Assembly (NCBI GenBank): GCA_009829735.1
Contig: CM020619.1
Span: 28,918,063-28,982,062 of the forward strand
Reading direction: 5' to 3'
DNA from: Pyropia yezoensis
Lineage: Eukaryota; Rhodophyta; Bangiophyceae; Bangiales; Bangiaceae
DNA length: 64,000 bases
The stretch's first letter is position 1. Every line of letters starts with the position of its first letter. The notes under the pieces were generated by a model. It did not search any database. It was not told the DNA's origin and was given only the letters and a program-made list of their open reading frames with translations. This document shows positions 21,165-31,006 of the stretch, piece after piece. The position numbers were made by a program, and so were the translations under genes.

Positions 21165-21575
21165 TGATGTGTTTTTGCATATTTGTGAGGGACTTGATTT
21201 GAGAGAATTTGAGTGTGAGATTAGTGAGTGGGAATAGAATTAGTAGTGATAGTGGCCCCCGACCTGACGAGGTTAGACTCGGGTCGGGGCCACTCGGGGT
21301 TATGGGGGGGCTACCGGGCCAACGTGCCGGGGTTCCCCCAGATGCACGTTAAGAGGGACAGCGAGGCGCCCTCGGCCCGCGCCCTCAGGGAAAAAGACAA
21401 CTGCGCGCTTGCTTTCCTCTTCCCCGTGTGCACTACCGTGCGTATCTGTTTGCCCTGCAAGCAGGCACGTGAGGCAACAGGCATACCATTCTCGTAGTTC
21501 CCCTTTCTGCGTTACCTGTCCCTTTCCCCCGAGGGATATTGACACGTGTTTGAGAGGATCGAGTTTTATACCACA
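21165..21575 (+). repeat. F2 3' LTR (left copy)
   Basis: About 411 bp, TGATGT to CCACA, matching 28134-28540 in reverse. The outer border is where F1 gag sequence starts. The inner border rests on the polypurine tract. Only one LTR per F2 copy is visible. Confidence 0.65.
21564..21570 (-). promoter_or_regulatory. TATA-like box on the antisense strand at the outer edge of the F2 LTR
   Basis: TATAAAA reads leftward on the minus strand, toward the antisense ORF that starts at 20820. The same motif is at 28136-28142 on the + strand in the right copy, again pointing at its antisense ORF. Promoter function is inferred. Confidence 0.4.
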
Positions 21576-21837
21576 GGACCATCGGTGTTGGAACTGCAAC
21601 TCCGATGGTCACTGGGCATATGATTGCCCCAAGTTGAGTAAACGCATCCAACAACTTGTTAGGAATGCGAGTAAAAAGTCGGCTACGAACGAAGTACGTT
21701 CACGCCGCGAGGGTGGGTCTCGACCGGTCGTTGCGGTCGTCACACCCTCGGCGGAGGAGGCGGACACGTCGTCCTCGGACTCGTCGTCTTCCTCCCCGCC
21801 CTCAGATTCGGACGCCAAGTCGGCGGGAAACGAATGA
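21576..21837 (+). pseudogene. gag: F1 gag 3' fragment (zinc knuckle)
   Basis: Last 86 codons of Gag, with the knuckle CWNCNSDGHWAYDC and a Ser/Asp-rich tail ending AGNE. The upstream part is replaced by the F2 LTR. The intact counterpart is on the minus strand near 53200-53470. Confidence 0.85.
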
Positions 21838-21870
21838 CCGTTGGGGCTGGTCGTCCGAAGCTCACAACGG
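21825..21870 (+). promoter_or_regulatory. -1 ribosomal frameshift signal, F1 gag/pol
   Basis: Canonical G-GGA-AAC at 21825-21831, in frame two codons before the gag TGA. After a 6-nt spacer, CCGTTG (21838-21843) can pair with CAACGG (21865-21870) across a 21-nt loop. The same signal is at 53167-53212 in copy E. An ATG overlaps the stop as ATGA at 21834-21837 in the pol frame, so reinitiation is an alternative. Confidence 0.75.
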
Positions 21871-24800
21871 CAGCCTCGGCCAAGTGGGCCAGGAGGACGA
21901 ACCAACCGTGCCGGATACTGCGGCGACCTAAGGGAGTCCGCCCACCTCGGGTAGGACTCCCCAAGAACGTAAACCCACGTCGGGTCATCGCGGTGCTGAC
22001 GGGTGAGAACTTCCAGGTGGCTGGACGGGTGCAACTTGCCCCCGGCCGTGCATGCTGTACCCGTATCGTACTTGATACCGGGTCAGGAGCCTCCTTGATA
22101 CGCAAGTCGCTATTACCAAAGGAGGTGAAGCTCCAACGCTGGAGGTCCAAAGCTGACCATATGATTGACATCAATGGTGGGGTACTTCCCATCGTTGGTG
22201 CCGTGACCCTACCAACTAGGTTGGGGACCCATGAGGTCGACGTGACCTATGGCGTAGTTGAGAATATATCGGTACCCCTGCTTCTGGGTACCCCTTATGT
22301 TGTTACACAAGTGCCTTTGATTTGTGGCCCTGAGTACTGGGTCAAGTTGATGAATGGGGAGACTATCCCCATCCTTGGTAAGGGAAAGTCTGTGGCTCCT
22401 GTGACAGTCTCACAGTCGAAGCCTGTTTGCTCTGTGAGGGAAGGGTTTACTGCTACCCTGCGTCTAGCCCGTAAAGTCACGTTGCCCCCCAACTTGGTGG
22501 CGCACGTTGATGTTGTAACTGATTTTACGGGGAACGGGTTGGTGCACCCTCACCCCCGTCTTGCTCGCAAGCACCGAGTGCATGTTGCCCTTGGCACGAT
22601 GGACTCCAAAGCCGGAGTCCCGTGGAGGATCCAGGTGATGAACCTGAGCCCGACGCCCAAGTACTTCAAGTCGGGAGCCAAGTTCGGCTATATCGACCAA
22701 CACGAGGGACCGGTAGTAGCGGTCACCCTCAACGCGGGCGCAAGTAGCGTCCCGAGGTCCGGAAAGGAGAAGCATCAAGCCAAGTCGGCCGCCTCTCCTC
22801 GACCCCATGTGAACATGGAGGGTGTCCCCCCCAGGTTGAGGGTTCAAGTTGAACGCCTCTTGGACCAATCTCACAAGTTGTGGGATGGTCAATTGGGACT
22901 CATGAGAGCCACCCAACACCGGATCGAGTTGAAACCCGGTGCACCCCCTATACGCCAACAACCGTATAGGGGAGGACCTCGTTCAAGGGCCCTCGTTAAG
23001 GAGCAAGTTGCTCGCATGGAGGCCCTCGATGTGATCGAGGCCAGCAACGCCGAGTGGGCGAGTCCGGTGGTTATCGTCCCCAAAGTTGATGGGACCCCCC
23101 GGTTTTGTATCGACTACCGTAAGCTCAACGAGAGCACGGTGAAGGACAGTTATCCCCTACCTAGGATGGATGACTGTCTGGACTCTCTGGGGGAGGCAAA
23201 CGTGTTCTCTACCCTGGACTGTAACGCGGGGTACTGGCAAATTCCCATTGCCCCGGAGGACAGGCATAAAACTACCTTTACCTGTCACTGTGGTACCTAC
23301 CAGTGCAAGCGTCTACCGTTTGGTCTGTGTAACGCGCCGGCAACTTTCCAGCGCGCTATGGACATGATTCTGGCCGGAGTACGGTGGCAGATCTGTCTTG
23401 TGTACCTAGACGATATCATTGTGTTCTCCCGAAGTCCGGAGGAACACATTGGCCATCTTGGCCAGGTGTTCAAGCTACTTGCTGACGCCGGTGTGTCACT
23501 GAAGGCGAGTAAGTGCCACCTCTTTACTCAAGAGGTGGAGTACTTGGGACATGTTGTCCATCCGGGGCGTCTCAGTGTTAACGAGAAGAACTTGAGGGCC
23601 ATTCGTAAGGCTCAGTACCCCCGGACCCAGACCCAGATGAGGAGCTTCCTCGGGATGTGTAACGTGTACCGACGTTTCACCAAGGGCTTCGACAAGGTGG
23701 CGAAGCCGTTGAATGAGCTAGTGAGCTCAACGCTACCGAAGAACCTGCCTCCCCCAAGTCGGGTGGAGCAGGAATCCTTTGAGACTCTTCGGGACCTTCT
23801 GCTGAAGCCCCCCATCTTGGCTATTCCCAGGTTGGGAGGCCACTACATCCTGGATGTGGACGCTAGCTACGACCAACTTGGTTGTGTGTTGCTTCAGCAG
23901 CAGCCGGACAAGGAGTACTTGCCGGTGGGATACTTTAGTAAGGGGCTGAACTCGGCCGAGAAGAACGACGGAGTCACCGAGTTGGAAAGACTCGCAGTGG
24001 TGTGGGCGGTGACGTCACTTCGTCACTACCTGGAGGGTGAGAAGTTCCTCATCCGCTGTGACCACCGCGCGTTGCACTTCATCTTTAAGACGGACTGTAC
24101 GAACACTCGTCTCAACCGGTGGAGGGTGCGACTGGCACCCTTCAACTTTGACATTGAATACCGACCTGGCAGGCAACATGCCCTTGCCGACGGCCTCTCT
24201 CGGGTACCTACCGAGGGGCTGGACACTAACCCAGTCGATGAGGACATCCCCATCGTGGGGGTAGTCACGCGCTCGGGTCAGGCGTTGAACCCCGAGGCGC
24301 CAGGGAACAAGAAGTACTTGCCCCTGTCCCTGGACGAGGTGGTGAAGGCCCAGGCCGAGGATCCCTTCTGCAAGTCGCAGAGGGATATACTGGATACAGT
24401 GGTAGAGACGCGTTTCTTTCTGGGAGACGATGGCCTCCTCATGAGGAGGGGGGTATTCCAGGGGACCGAACAACTTGTCGTCCCCGCATCCCTCAAGGAC
24501 AGTATCCTTGAGAGGGAGCACAACGCTCCCACGGGTGGACACCTGGGGTCTAGTAAACTGTGCCAGACCCTGAGGACCAGGTACTACTGGCGGTCCATGG
24601 TGGTAGACATCTACAGTTGGGTGGCTGCCTGCACAAGTTGTGCACAGAATCGTCTGATGGAACGGCGGCCTACTACGGCTATACTATTGTTCCCGGCCAA
24701 GGAGCCCTTCGCCGCGTTGGCGATGGACATCCTTGGGCCACTGCCCGTGACCGAGGAGGGCAACCAGTACCTCCTGGTCATCTGTGACCGCTTCACGAAA

Positions 24801-25817
24801 CTTACGCGAGCGATCCCACTGGCAGAGATCACGGCCATGTCGGTCGTGTCAGCCTTCCTAGATCACTGGGTTGCCGCGTATGGCATCCCAGATAGTACAC
24901 TATCGGACAATGGACCGCAATTTGCGTCTGTACTGTTTCAGGGAGTGCTGGATATGTTGGGGGTTAAGGCAAACTATGCCACCCCCTACCACCCACAAAC
25001 TAATGGGCAGGTGGAGCGCTTCAACAAAACTATTGTTAGGCAGCTGCGCCACTATGTGAGTGAGCACGTGAAGACGTGGGACCAATACATTTCTATCCTT
25101 ACTACTGCCTACAATTCGCAGGTTCACTCATCTACAGGGGAAGTACCCCTCGCTTTTGTGACCCCCCGTCGCGTGCGGTCTATTGCCGTGCGGCGGTCGC
25201 TCCGAACTAGGGAGGATGCTGGCAGTACGCCTACTCCTACTGAGAGTAAGGCGGAGTTCGCCGCTAGGCTTGAAAACCTCATCCCTAAAGTCAGGGCTGA
25301 GATGGACAAAGCACAAAAGCGCTACAAGCGTACCTTTGACAAAAAGGTGCGCAATGCTAAACATGTCCCCGAGCAGGGTGACTGGGTGCTGGTACACTCG
25401 CACACCCCAACTGGGGGTAAGCTGGTATTCCAGACGAAGGGACCGTACCAGGTCCTTCGTACTGATGGGCGGCGCTTCACCATCGAAAGTGACGATGGGG
25501 TCCGCACAGTGAACGGACAGGACGTGTTCAAAGTTGCACCACCGCCTGCAGGCGACCCAGCTTGGGCGCGTGCTTTGGAAGCGTGGCGCCTCCCCTCACT
25601 GCCTGCGGCCAAACAGGGCCCGCAGGAGTACGTGTTCGATAAGTTCATCGACCACGGATGGGATGAGGATACTAACCGCCTCATGTTGAGGGTGCGTTGG
25701 TTTGGCTACAAAGCCAAGGATGATACGTGGGAGTATGTGGAGGACCTTCCCGCTGAGAAGGTCCGGGCGTACTGTGCCCGGAATGAGATAGACCCTAACA
25801 GCCCTCCCTCAACGTGA
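21831..25817 (+). CDS. pol: F1 Pol (copy B), about 1328 aa
   Basis: Ty3-type polyprotein, intact. Counting from the overlapping ATG at 21834: protease DTGS is at residues 81-84, RT has FCIDYRKLN near 430 and YLDD at 524-527. RNase H follows, with TELERLAVVWA where related copies read TELEGLAVVWA. The integrase zinc region is HNAPTGGHLG...CTSC; its catalytic Asp965 (MDILGP), Asp1025 (SDNGPQF) and Glu1060 (GQVERFN) have the DDE spacing. The chromodomain-like end has YVFDKFIDHGW, LRVRWFGY and DDTWEYVEDLP. It was probably expressed by -1 frameshift from gag. The upstream half of gag is gone here. Confidence 0.9.
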   Translation, partial: RMTVGAGRPKLTTAASAKWARRTNQPCRILRRPKGVRPPRVGLPKNVNPRRVIAVLTGENFQVAGRVQLAPGRACCTRIVLDTGSGASLIRKSLLPKEVKLQRWRSKADHMIDINGGVLPIVGAVTLPTRLGTHEVDVTYGVVENISVPLLLGTPYVVTQVPLICGPEYWVKLMNGETIPILGKGKSVAPVTVSQSKPVCSVREGFTATLRLARKVTLPPNLVAHVDVVTDFTGNGLVHPHPRLARKHRVHVALGTMDSKAGVPWRIQVMNLSPTPKYFKSGAKFGYIDQHEGPVVAVTLNAGASSVPRSGKEKHQAKSAASPRPHVNMEGVPPRLRVQVERLLDQSHKLWDGQLGLMRATQHRIELKPGAPPIRQQPYRGGPRSRALVKEQVARMEALDVIEASNAEWASPVVIVPKVDGTPRFCIDYRKLNESTVKDSYPLPRMDDCLDSLGEANVFSTLDCNAGYWQIPIAPEDRHKTTFTCHCGTYQCKRLPFGLCNAPATFQRAMDMILAGVRWQICLVYLDDIIVFSRSPEEHIGHLGQVFKLLADAGVSLKASKCHLFTQEVEYLGHVVHPGRLSVNEKNLRAIRKAQYPRTQTQMRSFLGMCNVYRRFTKGFDKVAKPLNELVSSTLPKNLPPPSRVEQESFETLRDLLLKPPILAIPRLGGHYILDVDASYDQLGCVLLQQQPDKEYLPVGYFSKGLNSAEKNDGVTELERLAVVWAVTSLRHYLEGEKFLIRCDHRALHFIFKTDCTNTRLNRWRVRLAPFNFDIEYRPGRQHALADGLSRVPTEGLDTNPVDEDIPIVGVVTRSGQALNPEAPGNKKYLPLSLDEVVKAQAEDPFCKSQRDILDTVVETRFFLGDDGLLMRRGVFQGTEQLVVPASLKDSILEREHNAPTGGHLGSSKLCQTLRTRYYWRSMVVDIYSWVAACTSCAQNRLMERRPTTAILLFPAKEPFAALAMDILGPLPVTEEGNQYLLVICDRFTKLTRAIPLAEITAMSVVSAFLDHWVAAYGIPDSTLSDNGPQFASVLFQGVLDMLGVKANYATPYHPQTNGQVERFNKTIVRQLRHYVSEHVKTWDQYISILTTAYNSQVHSSTGEVPLAFVTPRRVRSIAVRRSLRTREDAGSTPTPTESKAEFAARLENLIPKVRAEMDKAQKRYKRTFDKKVRNAKHVPEQGDWVLVHSHTPTGGKLVFQTKGPYQVLRTDGRRFTIESDDGVRTVNGQDVFKVAPPPAGDPAWARALEAWRLPSLPAAKQGPQEYVFDKFIDHGWDEDTNRLMLRVRWFGYKAKDDTWEYVEDLPAEKVRAYCARNEIDPNSPPST

Positions 25818-25928
25818 GGGAAGGCCGAGCAACAGTGCCAAGAGAGTGCTTCAAGTCGAAGTGGTACGCAGAGTGGCTTTTAACTACAGCCCTAACCCTC
25901 ACACTCTCACAACAAAGGCAGCTACCAA

Positions 25929-27872
25929 CTAGGCACGCATGCTAGACTCTCCCACTCCACGGCCCTCGCCCTCACGTGGAGGCGAGCGGCGAGACCCACG
26001 CCGATAACGGTCTCCACTTGTTGGAGGGGGCGGCGGCTCCAAGTCGGAACCGTCGCGTCCCTCACGGTCGCGCAAGTGGCGCCGACCGTGGCCACTCTTC
26101 TGCCTGGTCTTGCGCGCAAGTTTGCGACGCAGACGCTGGACAGACTCCGTCTCCGACGGGGTAGAGGACTCCGAAACGGAGTAAGACAACTCGTCTTCCG
26201 ATACGGAAGGAGAGCGCCGCGAGTGTCGGCGACGACGGCGAGGAGGCGAGTATGCCCGGCTCGCGCGACGTTTGCCACGCCCAAGTGGGGCTGGCTGGGG
26301 CATAATAGCCCCAATGCGAGCCAACTCGGCTGTCATAAACTCCGCCACCGACTCGCAACTCGCGGTCGCCACTGCAGTACGAACGCGCTCCTCAAGTTGA
26401 GGAGTCTCGGAACTCTGTAGGGTTGCGGTCGACGCGGCCAACCAGGAAATGGTGCGCACCAACGTGGTGATCATCATCTCTGAGGTTAGAGGCGTGGGCG
26501 GCAACACCAACTTGGGGTATACCGTCAGGAGGGTGGCCCCCAAGTTGGGGGACACCGGGGTGGAAGACTCCACGGCCACGCTGATCGGGATGTTCCCGTG
26601 AGGTTGGAAAGGAACAGGAGGAAGCGGAGGGGCCCGCCGAGGTGGCGGTACCCGGGTGTAACTGCGACCCCGACTTGGGGCCCCCGCAGTGGGTTGAGTC
26701 ATATGGTCATCATAGGACGGCACGGCCATAACTATGGGCTTGTCCGGGGGTGGCGCAGTGTGGCGATCCACCCCCGGGGCATACGGGTAGTCCCCGATGC
26801 CCAACCCCTCTCGTAGGACCACACGGCCGTCGTGAAGTTCACGAGCGACCCACACGAACTGGCGAAGTGCGCCATCGTCCTTGGGCCCACGAGTGGGGCG
26901 GCGCAACTTGTGCTCAATGCTCTCCCACTCGATAAACTTATGGAGCCGGAGCATCTCCTCAAGTAGAGTGAGTTGTCCTGATGAGCACCCCTCAGCAACT
27001 AGCTGAGGGGTGAGCTGTTCCAAACCTTGGAGGAGCCGGAGGGGGAGATGCCAGAGCATCCCTCGCCGCTGAACACAGGACACCCAGGTCGACATGACCT
27101 CGAGGAGCCACTGGGTGGCCAACATGGCCCACACCAGGTGATCAGGGGCAGCCGTCAACATGACGGAGCCGAAGTGGTCAAGCAACCGTGGCAACAACGC
27201 CGGGAACCCGTAGGGGACCTCAACTTGAGGCCACCACTCGGGCTTCTTCGGATAGTACTGATCCTTACTGGCAGCAGACTGTTGAGGAAACTCAAGTTGA
27301 GCCGAGGTCACCAAGTAGGGACCTCGCCGGAAGTCTTTCTCCATCCGCACATCAAAGTGATGAGTGTGCGGGTCGGCCTCGTGGAGGTACGGTGGGCGAG
27401 TTGCCACAGCGTCCCACGTGAAGGTCGGCAAGTCGCCGGGACCCGGGATAGTTCCCCCGCGGTCCACCATGGCCTTGGCACGCTGAACGTCCTCAACCTC
27501 CTCATCGTCCAGGAAGGCAAACTGGTCCGTCCTGAAGCCGGCAGGGAACCCGACCCTACGGGGATACTTCTCCCGTAGGCGGTCCCATACCCGGCCCATC
27601 GCTGCGCCAAGTCGGCCACAGCAAAGAACAGTCAGCCCCTCCTCATAGAGAGGCCAAGCGGGGTAAAACCACCGCCCCAAGGCCTCACGCGGGACAACTT
27701 GTCCCACCTCCGGGGGAGACCCCGCCGTCAACCCAAAGCCGGGTGACGCGGGAGTCCCGTCCCCCGGAGCGATCGCGGAGCCCCCGCCGGAAGTCCCGGC
27801 GGGTGCTGCCCCGTAGGAGGTGTCCTCCATGCGCTCGTCAAGAGAGTCCGTCTCCACTCCCGGAGTCGCCAT
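25929..27872 (-). CDS. F1 antisense ORF (copy B), 647 aa, unknown function
   Basis: Intact ORF convergent with pol, 112 bases apart. The ATG at 27872 (MATPGVETDS) is in a good context and directly follows a perfect palindrome; the frame stays open 57 codons upstream without ATG. The protein has a Gly/Pro-rich start and a core with PEWWPQVEVPYGFP, LATQWLLEVMSTWV, RRGMLWHLPLRLLQG and LREGLGIGDYPYAPGV. A Pro-rich linker and a helical segment (LVRTISWLAAS...EFMTAELARIGA) follow. The C-terminal 100 residues are very rich in Arg/Ser with RRRRHSRRS-type repeats. It is almost identical in copies D and E. No known fold recognised; nucleic-acid binding by the R/S tail is an inference. Confidence 0.85.
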   Translation of the reverse strand: MATPGVETDSLDERMEDTSYGAAPAGTSGGGSAIAPGDGTPASPGFGLTAGSPPEVGQVVPREALGRWFYPAWPLYEEGLTVLCCGRLGAAMGRVWDRLREKYPRRVGFPAGFRTDQFAFLDDEEVEDVQRAKAMVDRGGTIPGPGDLPTFTWDAVATRPPYLHEADPHTHHFDVRMEKDFRRGPYLVTSAQLEFPQQSAASKDQYYPKKPEWWPQVEVPYGFPALLPRLLDHFGSVMLTAAPDHLVWAMLATQWLLEVMSTWVSCVQRRGMLWHLPLRLLQGLEQLTPQLVAEGCSSGQLTLLEEMLRLHKFIEWESIEHKLRRPTRGPKDDGALRQFVWVARELHDGRVVLREGLGIGDYPYAPGVDRHTAPPPDKPIVMAVPSYDDHMTQPTAGAPSRGRSYTRVPPPRRAPPLPPVPFQPHGNIPISVAVESSTPVSPNLGATLLTVYPKLVLPPTPLTSEMMITTLVRTISWLAASTATLQSSETPQLEERVRTAVATASCESVAEFMTAELARIGAIMPQPAPLGRGKRRASRAYSPPRRRRRHSRRSPSVSEDELSYSVSESSTPSETESVQRLRRKLARKTRQKSGHGRRHLRDREGRDGSDLEPPPPPTSGDRYRRGSRRSPPREGEGRGVGESSMRA

Positions 27873-28133
27873 GGCTCTCCCCAAGTTGGGGAGAGACGCT
27901 CTGGCTATCGCAGCACGAGACCCGCCTCGAGTTGAGGGGGACTCGGATCGTGGGTATACGGGTGGCCTCCGCAGCGTGGGGCGGCCCAGTGGAAGGTGAA
28001 GGAAAGGTGGTGGTGATGGTGAAGTGTGAACTGAGGAGAGCAAGCTGCCGAGTGGGCAAGCTTGAGGAGAGGGGCGGTCAACGTGACCGCCTCCACATCC
28101 GTGTTACGTACTCGATGGGGGACAGCAAGTCGC

Positions 28134-28540
28134 GGTATAAAACTCGATCCTCTCAGACACGTGTCAATATCCCTCGGGGGAAAGGGACAGGTAACACAGA
28201 AAGGGGAACTACGAGAATGGTATGCCTGTTGCCTCACGTGCCTGCTCGCAGAGCAAACGGATACGCACGGTAGTGCACACGGGGAAGAGGAAAGCAAACG
28301 CGCAGTTGTCTTTTTCCTGAGGGCGCGGGCCAAGGGCGCCTCGCTGTCCCTCTTAACGTGCATCTGGGGGAGCCTCGGCACGTTGGCCAGGTAGCCCCCC
28401 CATAACCCCGAGTGGCCCCGACCCGAGTCTAACCTCGTCAGGTCGGGGGCCACTATCACTACTAATTCTATTCCCACTCACTAATCTCACACTCAAATTC
28501 TCTCAAATGAAGTCCCTCACAAGTATGCAAAAACCCATCA
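28134..28540 (-). repeat. F2 3' LTR (right copy)
   Basis: About 407 bp, the reverse complement of 21165-21575 with a few changes; it lacks the outermost 3 or so bases of the left copy. The TATAAAA motif of the edge is at 28136-28142 (+). Confidence 0.65.
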
Positions 28541-28885
28541 GCAATCCCTCTCTCACGTGTGGATAGCGTAGTCCACCGCATCCCAGTGCCGGGCACGGGC
28601 CACGGCCGCCAACCATCACCACACGGCGGGCGTGTTCTGGCACCTGGTGCCCTCTGGTTGTAGTCCCGGGTCGGCGCCAAGTCGGGGCCAGGGATGCTAC
28701 ATAGCTCCCTCCCTAGTCCGGCACGTCCTCGGGCCGAACCAGGTGCCACCGTGCACAGCCTCGAGCGCGTCCACACCGGTGCCGAGGTCGAGCGTCTTCA
28801 CCCTGGTCACGATCACCTGCTCCGGTTCTCTGCCCCCCTTCTCGCCTTCACCTTGGCCCTCTCGTTCCCCCGGAGTCTGGACGTC

Positions 28886-31006
28886 ATGTCCAGTTCCGAG
28901 ATCCAAGCTGGGCCCGTGGTTCCGGCGGCGAGTGTTGCGGAGGAGAACTCGGGTAGTCGCGCCCCTCTCCTGCCTCCGGTTCCTTGGGTGTCGATGTCGG
29001 CGCCGGTCGCCACGGCGGGGACGGATCGGGTTCCCCCGGCTTCTGTGATGCACCCGGTCGAGACCCCCCCGGTGGGTCTCCCGGAGATGCTTCTTGCGCA
29101 GGACCCTCTGGCGGCCCGGCGTTACTCCACGGTGGTCGGCAACGCCGGCGCGGCCCAGTGCCAGCAGGATTGCTTGGACCTCTGGCGCAAGGAACTCCAG
29201 CGCGGGGTCCTGACCGAGATGGATAAGGCTCGTCTTCACACGGCGGACCAGATGCGCCTGGCACAAGACCGCTCCCAGAGCTTCTCGGGTTCCTCTTGGG
29301 TTGCTCGTCTGGAGGATCCCCCCTTCGCGCTGGTGCTGGATCTACCCATGACCGAGCGTCGCGTGTCCGCGTCCGTTCTCCGGTGGCCGGAGGAGGAAGG
29401 GTACGTCCACCGGGCGCTCAAGGTCTGGGACGAGGCGCTCAAGGGGTCGGGGAGCCTGAACTGCGACCCCCGTCCGAGCATGGTCGCTCTGGAGCCGCCT
29501 TTCCTGACCCGGAAGTACTCCACGTTGTCACCGGCACGGGAGCAAGGCGAGCGACGCGGCCGTCAGCGTGACTTCCTCGTGAGCTGCAACCATCAGGAGT
29601 TCTGGAAGCTGGATAAGGCTAACCGGGCGGCGTACTACCCCAAGGTCATCCCGCAGCAGCAGGAAGTCGAGATCCCGGTCGGGTTTGCTCCTTCCAGCAT
29701 TTCTTTCACCTGGTACTTCTTGGACGCCTTGACTCAGGCATCGATCAGGGGCTTCTTCCACTCGATCCCGTACATGATGTACACGTCCGAAATGACAGTC
29801 TTGGCGGCCAACCACTGGCTTCACGAGGTCTTGGTGTTCAACCGGCTTTGGTTTCTCCCTGACCTCCTGATGGTCTGGATTGTCGACAAGTTGACCGTCG
29901 ACTTCCTGTGCAGCCAGGACGAAGAGTACAAGGGGCTCTTCCAGGCGATGATTGACTTCCGGCGTCTGGTGCCGGTGCATGACCGGAACTTCTTGAACGC
30001 GATTGCCGACCAGAACCGCCCGCGTCGGGATGGCTTCGGTTGGGCGCAGGTGGTCTACCAGTCTTCTCCGGCCAAGGTGCAGCTGGCGACGCCGCTTCCG
30101 GCGTGGCCGCAGCTAGGTAGCTTTCCTGCCCCGGCCGCCCTTGATCTTCTGCCAGTTGGGCCGCCGGTGCAGGAGTCGGGATGGGCCGCGGCGGTCGGTC
30201 AGGCGTCTGCGGCGGCTCCGCTTCCTCCTGTTGCACCTGTCGCCCCGGTGGCCTCGCCTGAACCGTCGCCGGCGCGTTCACGCCCTCTTCCGGCTGTGCC
30301 GGTACTTCAAGCTCCTCCGGCACCGCGCCTGTCTGCGGCGAGTCTGGGGGTGACCGTGCGGTCGCCTACCACTCCGGCCGCTCCGCCTCGGACGCCTTCT
30401 TCCAACGCCGGCGGCGCTGTGCCTCCGCTGGAGTTGGGTACTCCGGTTTCGGGGGCCGTTGTGGACCGTCCGGTGGTGTCATCCTCGGGGCGGTTCGAGG
30501 TCCCGGCGCCGACTCTGCGCCTTACCCGCTTCCGGGTGCCTGACTGGTACCTGATCCAAGGTGGTCCGACATGCGACCAGTACGGCGTCGGTATGATTCA
30601 AGACCAGCTGGGTCATCTTCCGGTGCAGGTTGAGGGCGTCGGGTCTTCCCTGGTGCTGGGCACTTACGCCAGCGTCTTGAACAACGTGGTTGACCGGGTG
30701 TTTGCTTGCGCGGACAGCGGCCAGATGTCGAACAGCCCGGTGGTTGGCGAACTTCTGGCGACCTTGACGCGGCATGGCTTGGCCCAGCAGTGGTCAGAAA
30801 CCTTCACTGGCTTCCAGGGGCGCCGACGGGCATATCTGGATGAGCGGGAGCCCCCGGCAACTACCGGTACTACTCCGATGGCGTCATACCGGGATGCACC
30901 GCGTCCACCGCACTACGTCATCCCGTCTTCCTCCGGTTCCCGTCGTGCCGCGGAGGCAGCGCTGGAGGACACTCCCGCGGCTCAGCGTCCGCGCCGGGAG
31001 AAGTAG
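28886..31006 (+). CDS. F2 antisense ORF (right copy), 706 aa
   Basis: Near-identical to the protein at 18703-20820 (most differences are single residues; one extra C-terminal Lys). The ATG at 28886 is the shared start, 346 bases inside the LTR. The frame is also open from an ATG at 28694, but that extension is not in frame in the left copy. It stays intact although the pol partner has lost its 5' end. Core blocks EVEIPVGF and NRLWFLPDLLM are present. Confidence 0.85.
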   Translation: MSSSEIQAGPVVPAASVAEENSGSRAPLLPPVPWVSMSAPVATAGTDRVPPASVMHPVETPPVGLPEMLLAQDPLAARRYSTVVGNAGAAQCQQDCLDLWRKELQRGVLTEMDKARLHTADQMRLAQDRSQSFSGSSWVARLEDPPFALVLDLPMTERRVSASVLRWPEEEGYVHRALKVWDEALKGSGSLNCDPRPSMVALEPPFLTRKYSTLSPAREQGERRGRQRDFLVSCNHQEFWKLDKANRAAYYPKVIPQQQEVEIPVGFAPSSISFTWYFLDALTQASIRGFFHSIPYMMYTSEMTVLAANHWLHEVLVFNRLWFLPDLLMVWIVDKLTVDFLCSQDEEYKGLFQAMIDFRRLVPVHDRNFLNAIADQNRPRRDGFGWAQVVYQSSPAKVQLATPLPAWPQLGSFPAPAALDLLPVGPPVQESGWAAAVGQASAAAPLPPVAPVAPVASPEPSPARSRPLPAVPVLQAPPAPRLSAASLGVTVRSPTTPAAPPRTPSSNAGGAVPPLELGTPVSGAVVDRPVVSSSGRFEVPAPTLRLTRFRVPDWYLIQGGPTCDQYGVGMIQDQLGHLPVQVEGVGSSLVLGTYASVLNNVVDRVFACADSGQMSNSPVVGELLATLTRHGLAQQWSETFTGFQGRRRAYLDEREPPATTGTTPMASYRDAPRPPHYVIPSSSGSRRAAEAALEDTPAAQRPRREK

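Larger units (their letters stand above)
13074..21575 (+). mobile_element. F2 left copy: Ty3/gypsy element with antisense ORF
   Basis: Order: gag (start near the gap), pol in the -1 frame, convergent antisense ORF, polypurine tract and 3' LTR. It is closely similar to the inverted copy at 28134-34643. The 3' LTR ends directly against the gag zinc-knuckle region of F1 element 21576-28133. The 5' LTR is not visible. Confidence 0.85.
21576..28133 (+). mobile_element. F1 copy B: Ty3/gypsy element lacking both ends
   Basis: Holds the 3' part of gag, intact pol and the antisense ORF, but no LTR, primer binding site or polypurine tract. Both ends stop at the outer edges of F2 LTRs. The missing parts are visible in the F1 copies at 34644-39658 and 46358-54460. 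Confidence 0.85.

Noticed and set aside
26076..27619. Plus-strand frames of 60-183 codons opposite the F1-B antisense ORF, repeated in D and E
   Set aside because: They recur only because the sequence is repeated; they are shorter, and homology between families supports the minus frame.
25929..27872. Antisense ORF as an envelope gene
   Set aside because: No signal peptide, transmembrane segment or Cys pattern; soluble, with an Arg/Ser-rich tail in F1.
28694..28885. Longer F2-right antisense ORF starting at ATG 28694
   Set aside because: The left copy lacks the extension in frame; the shared start is at 28886.
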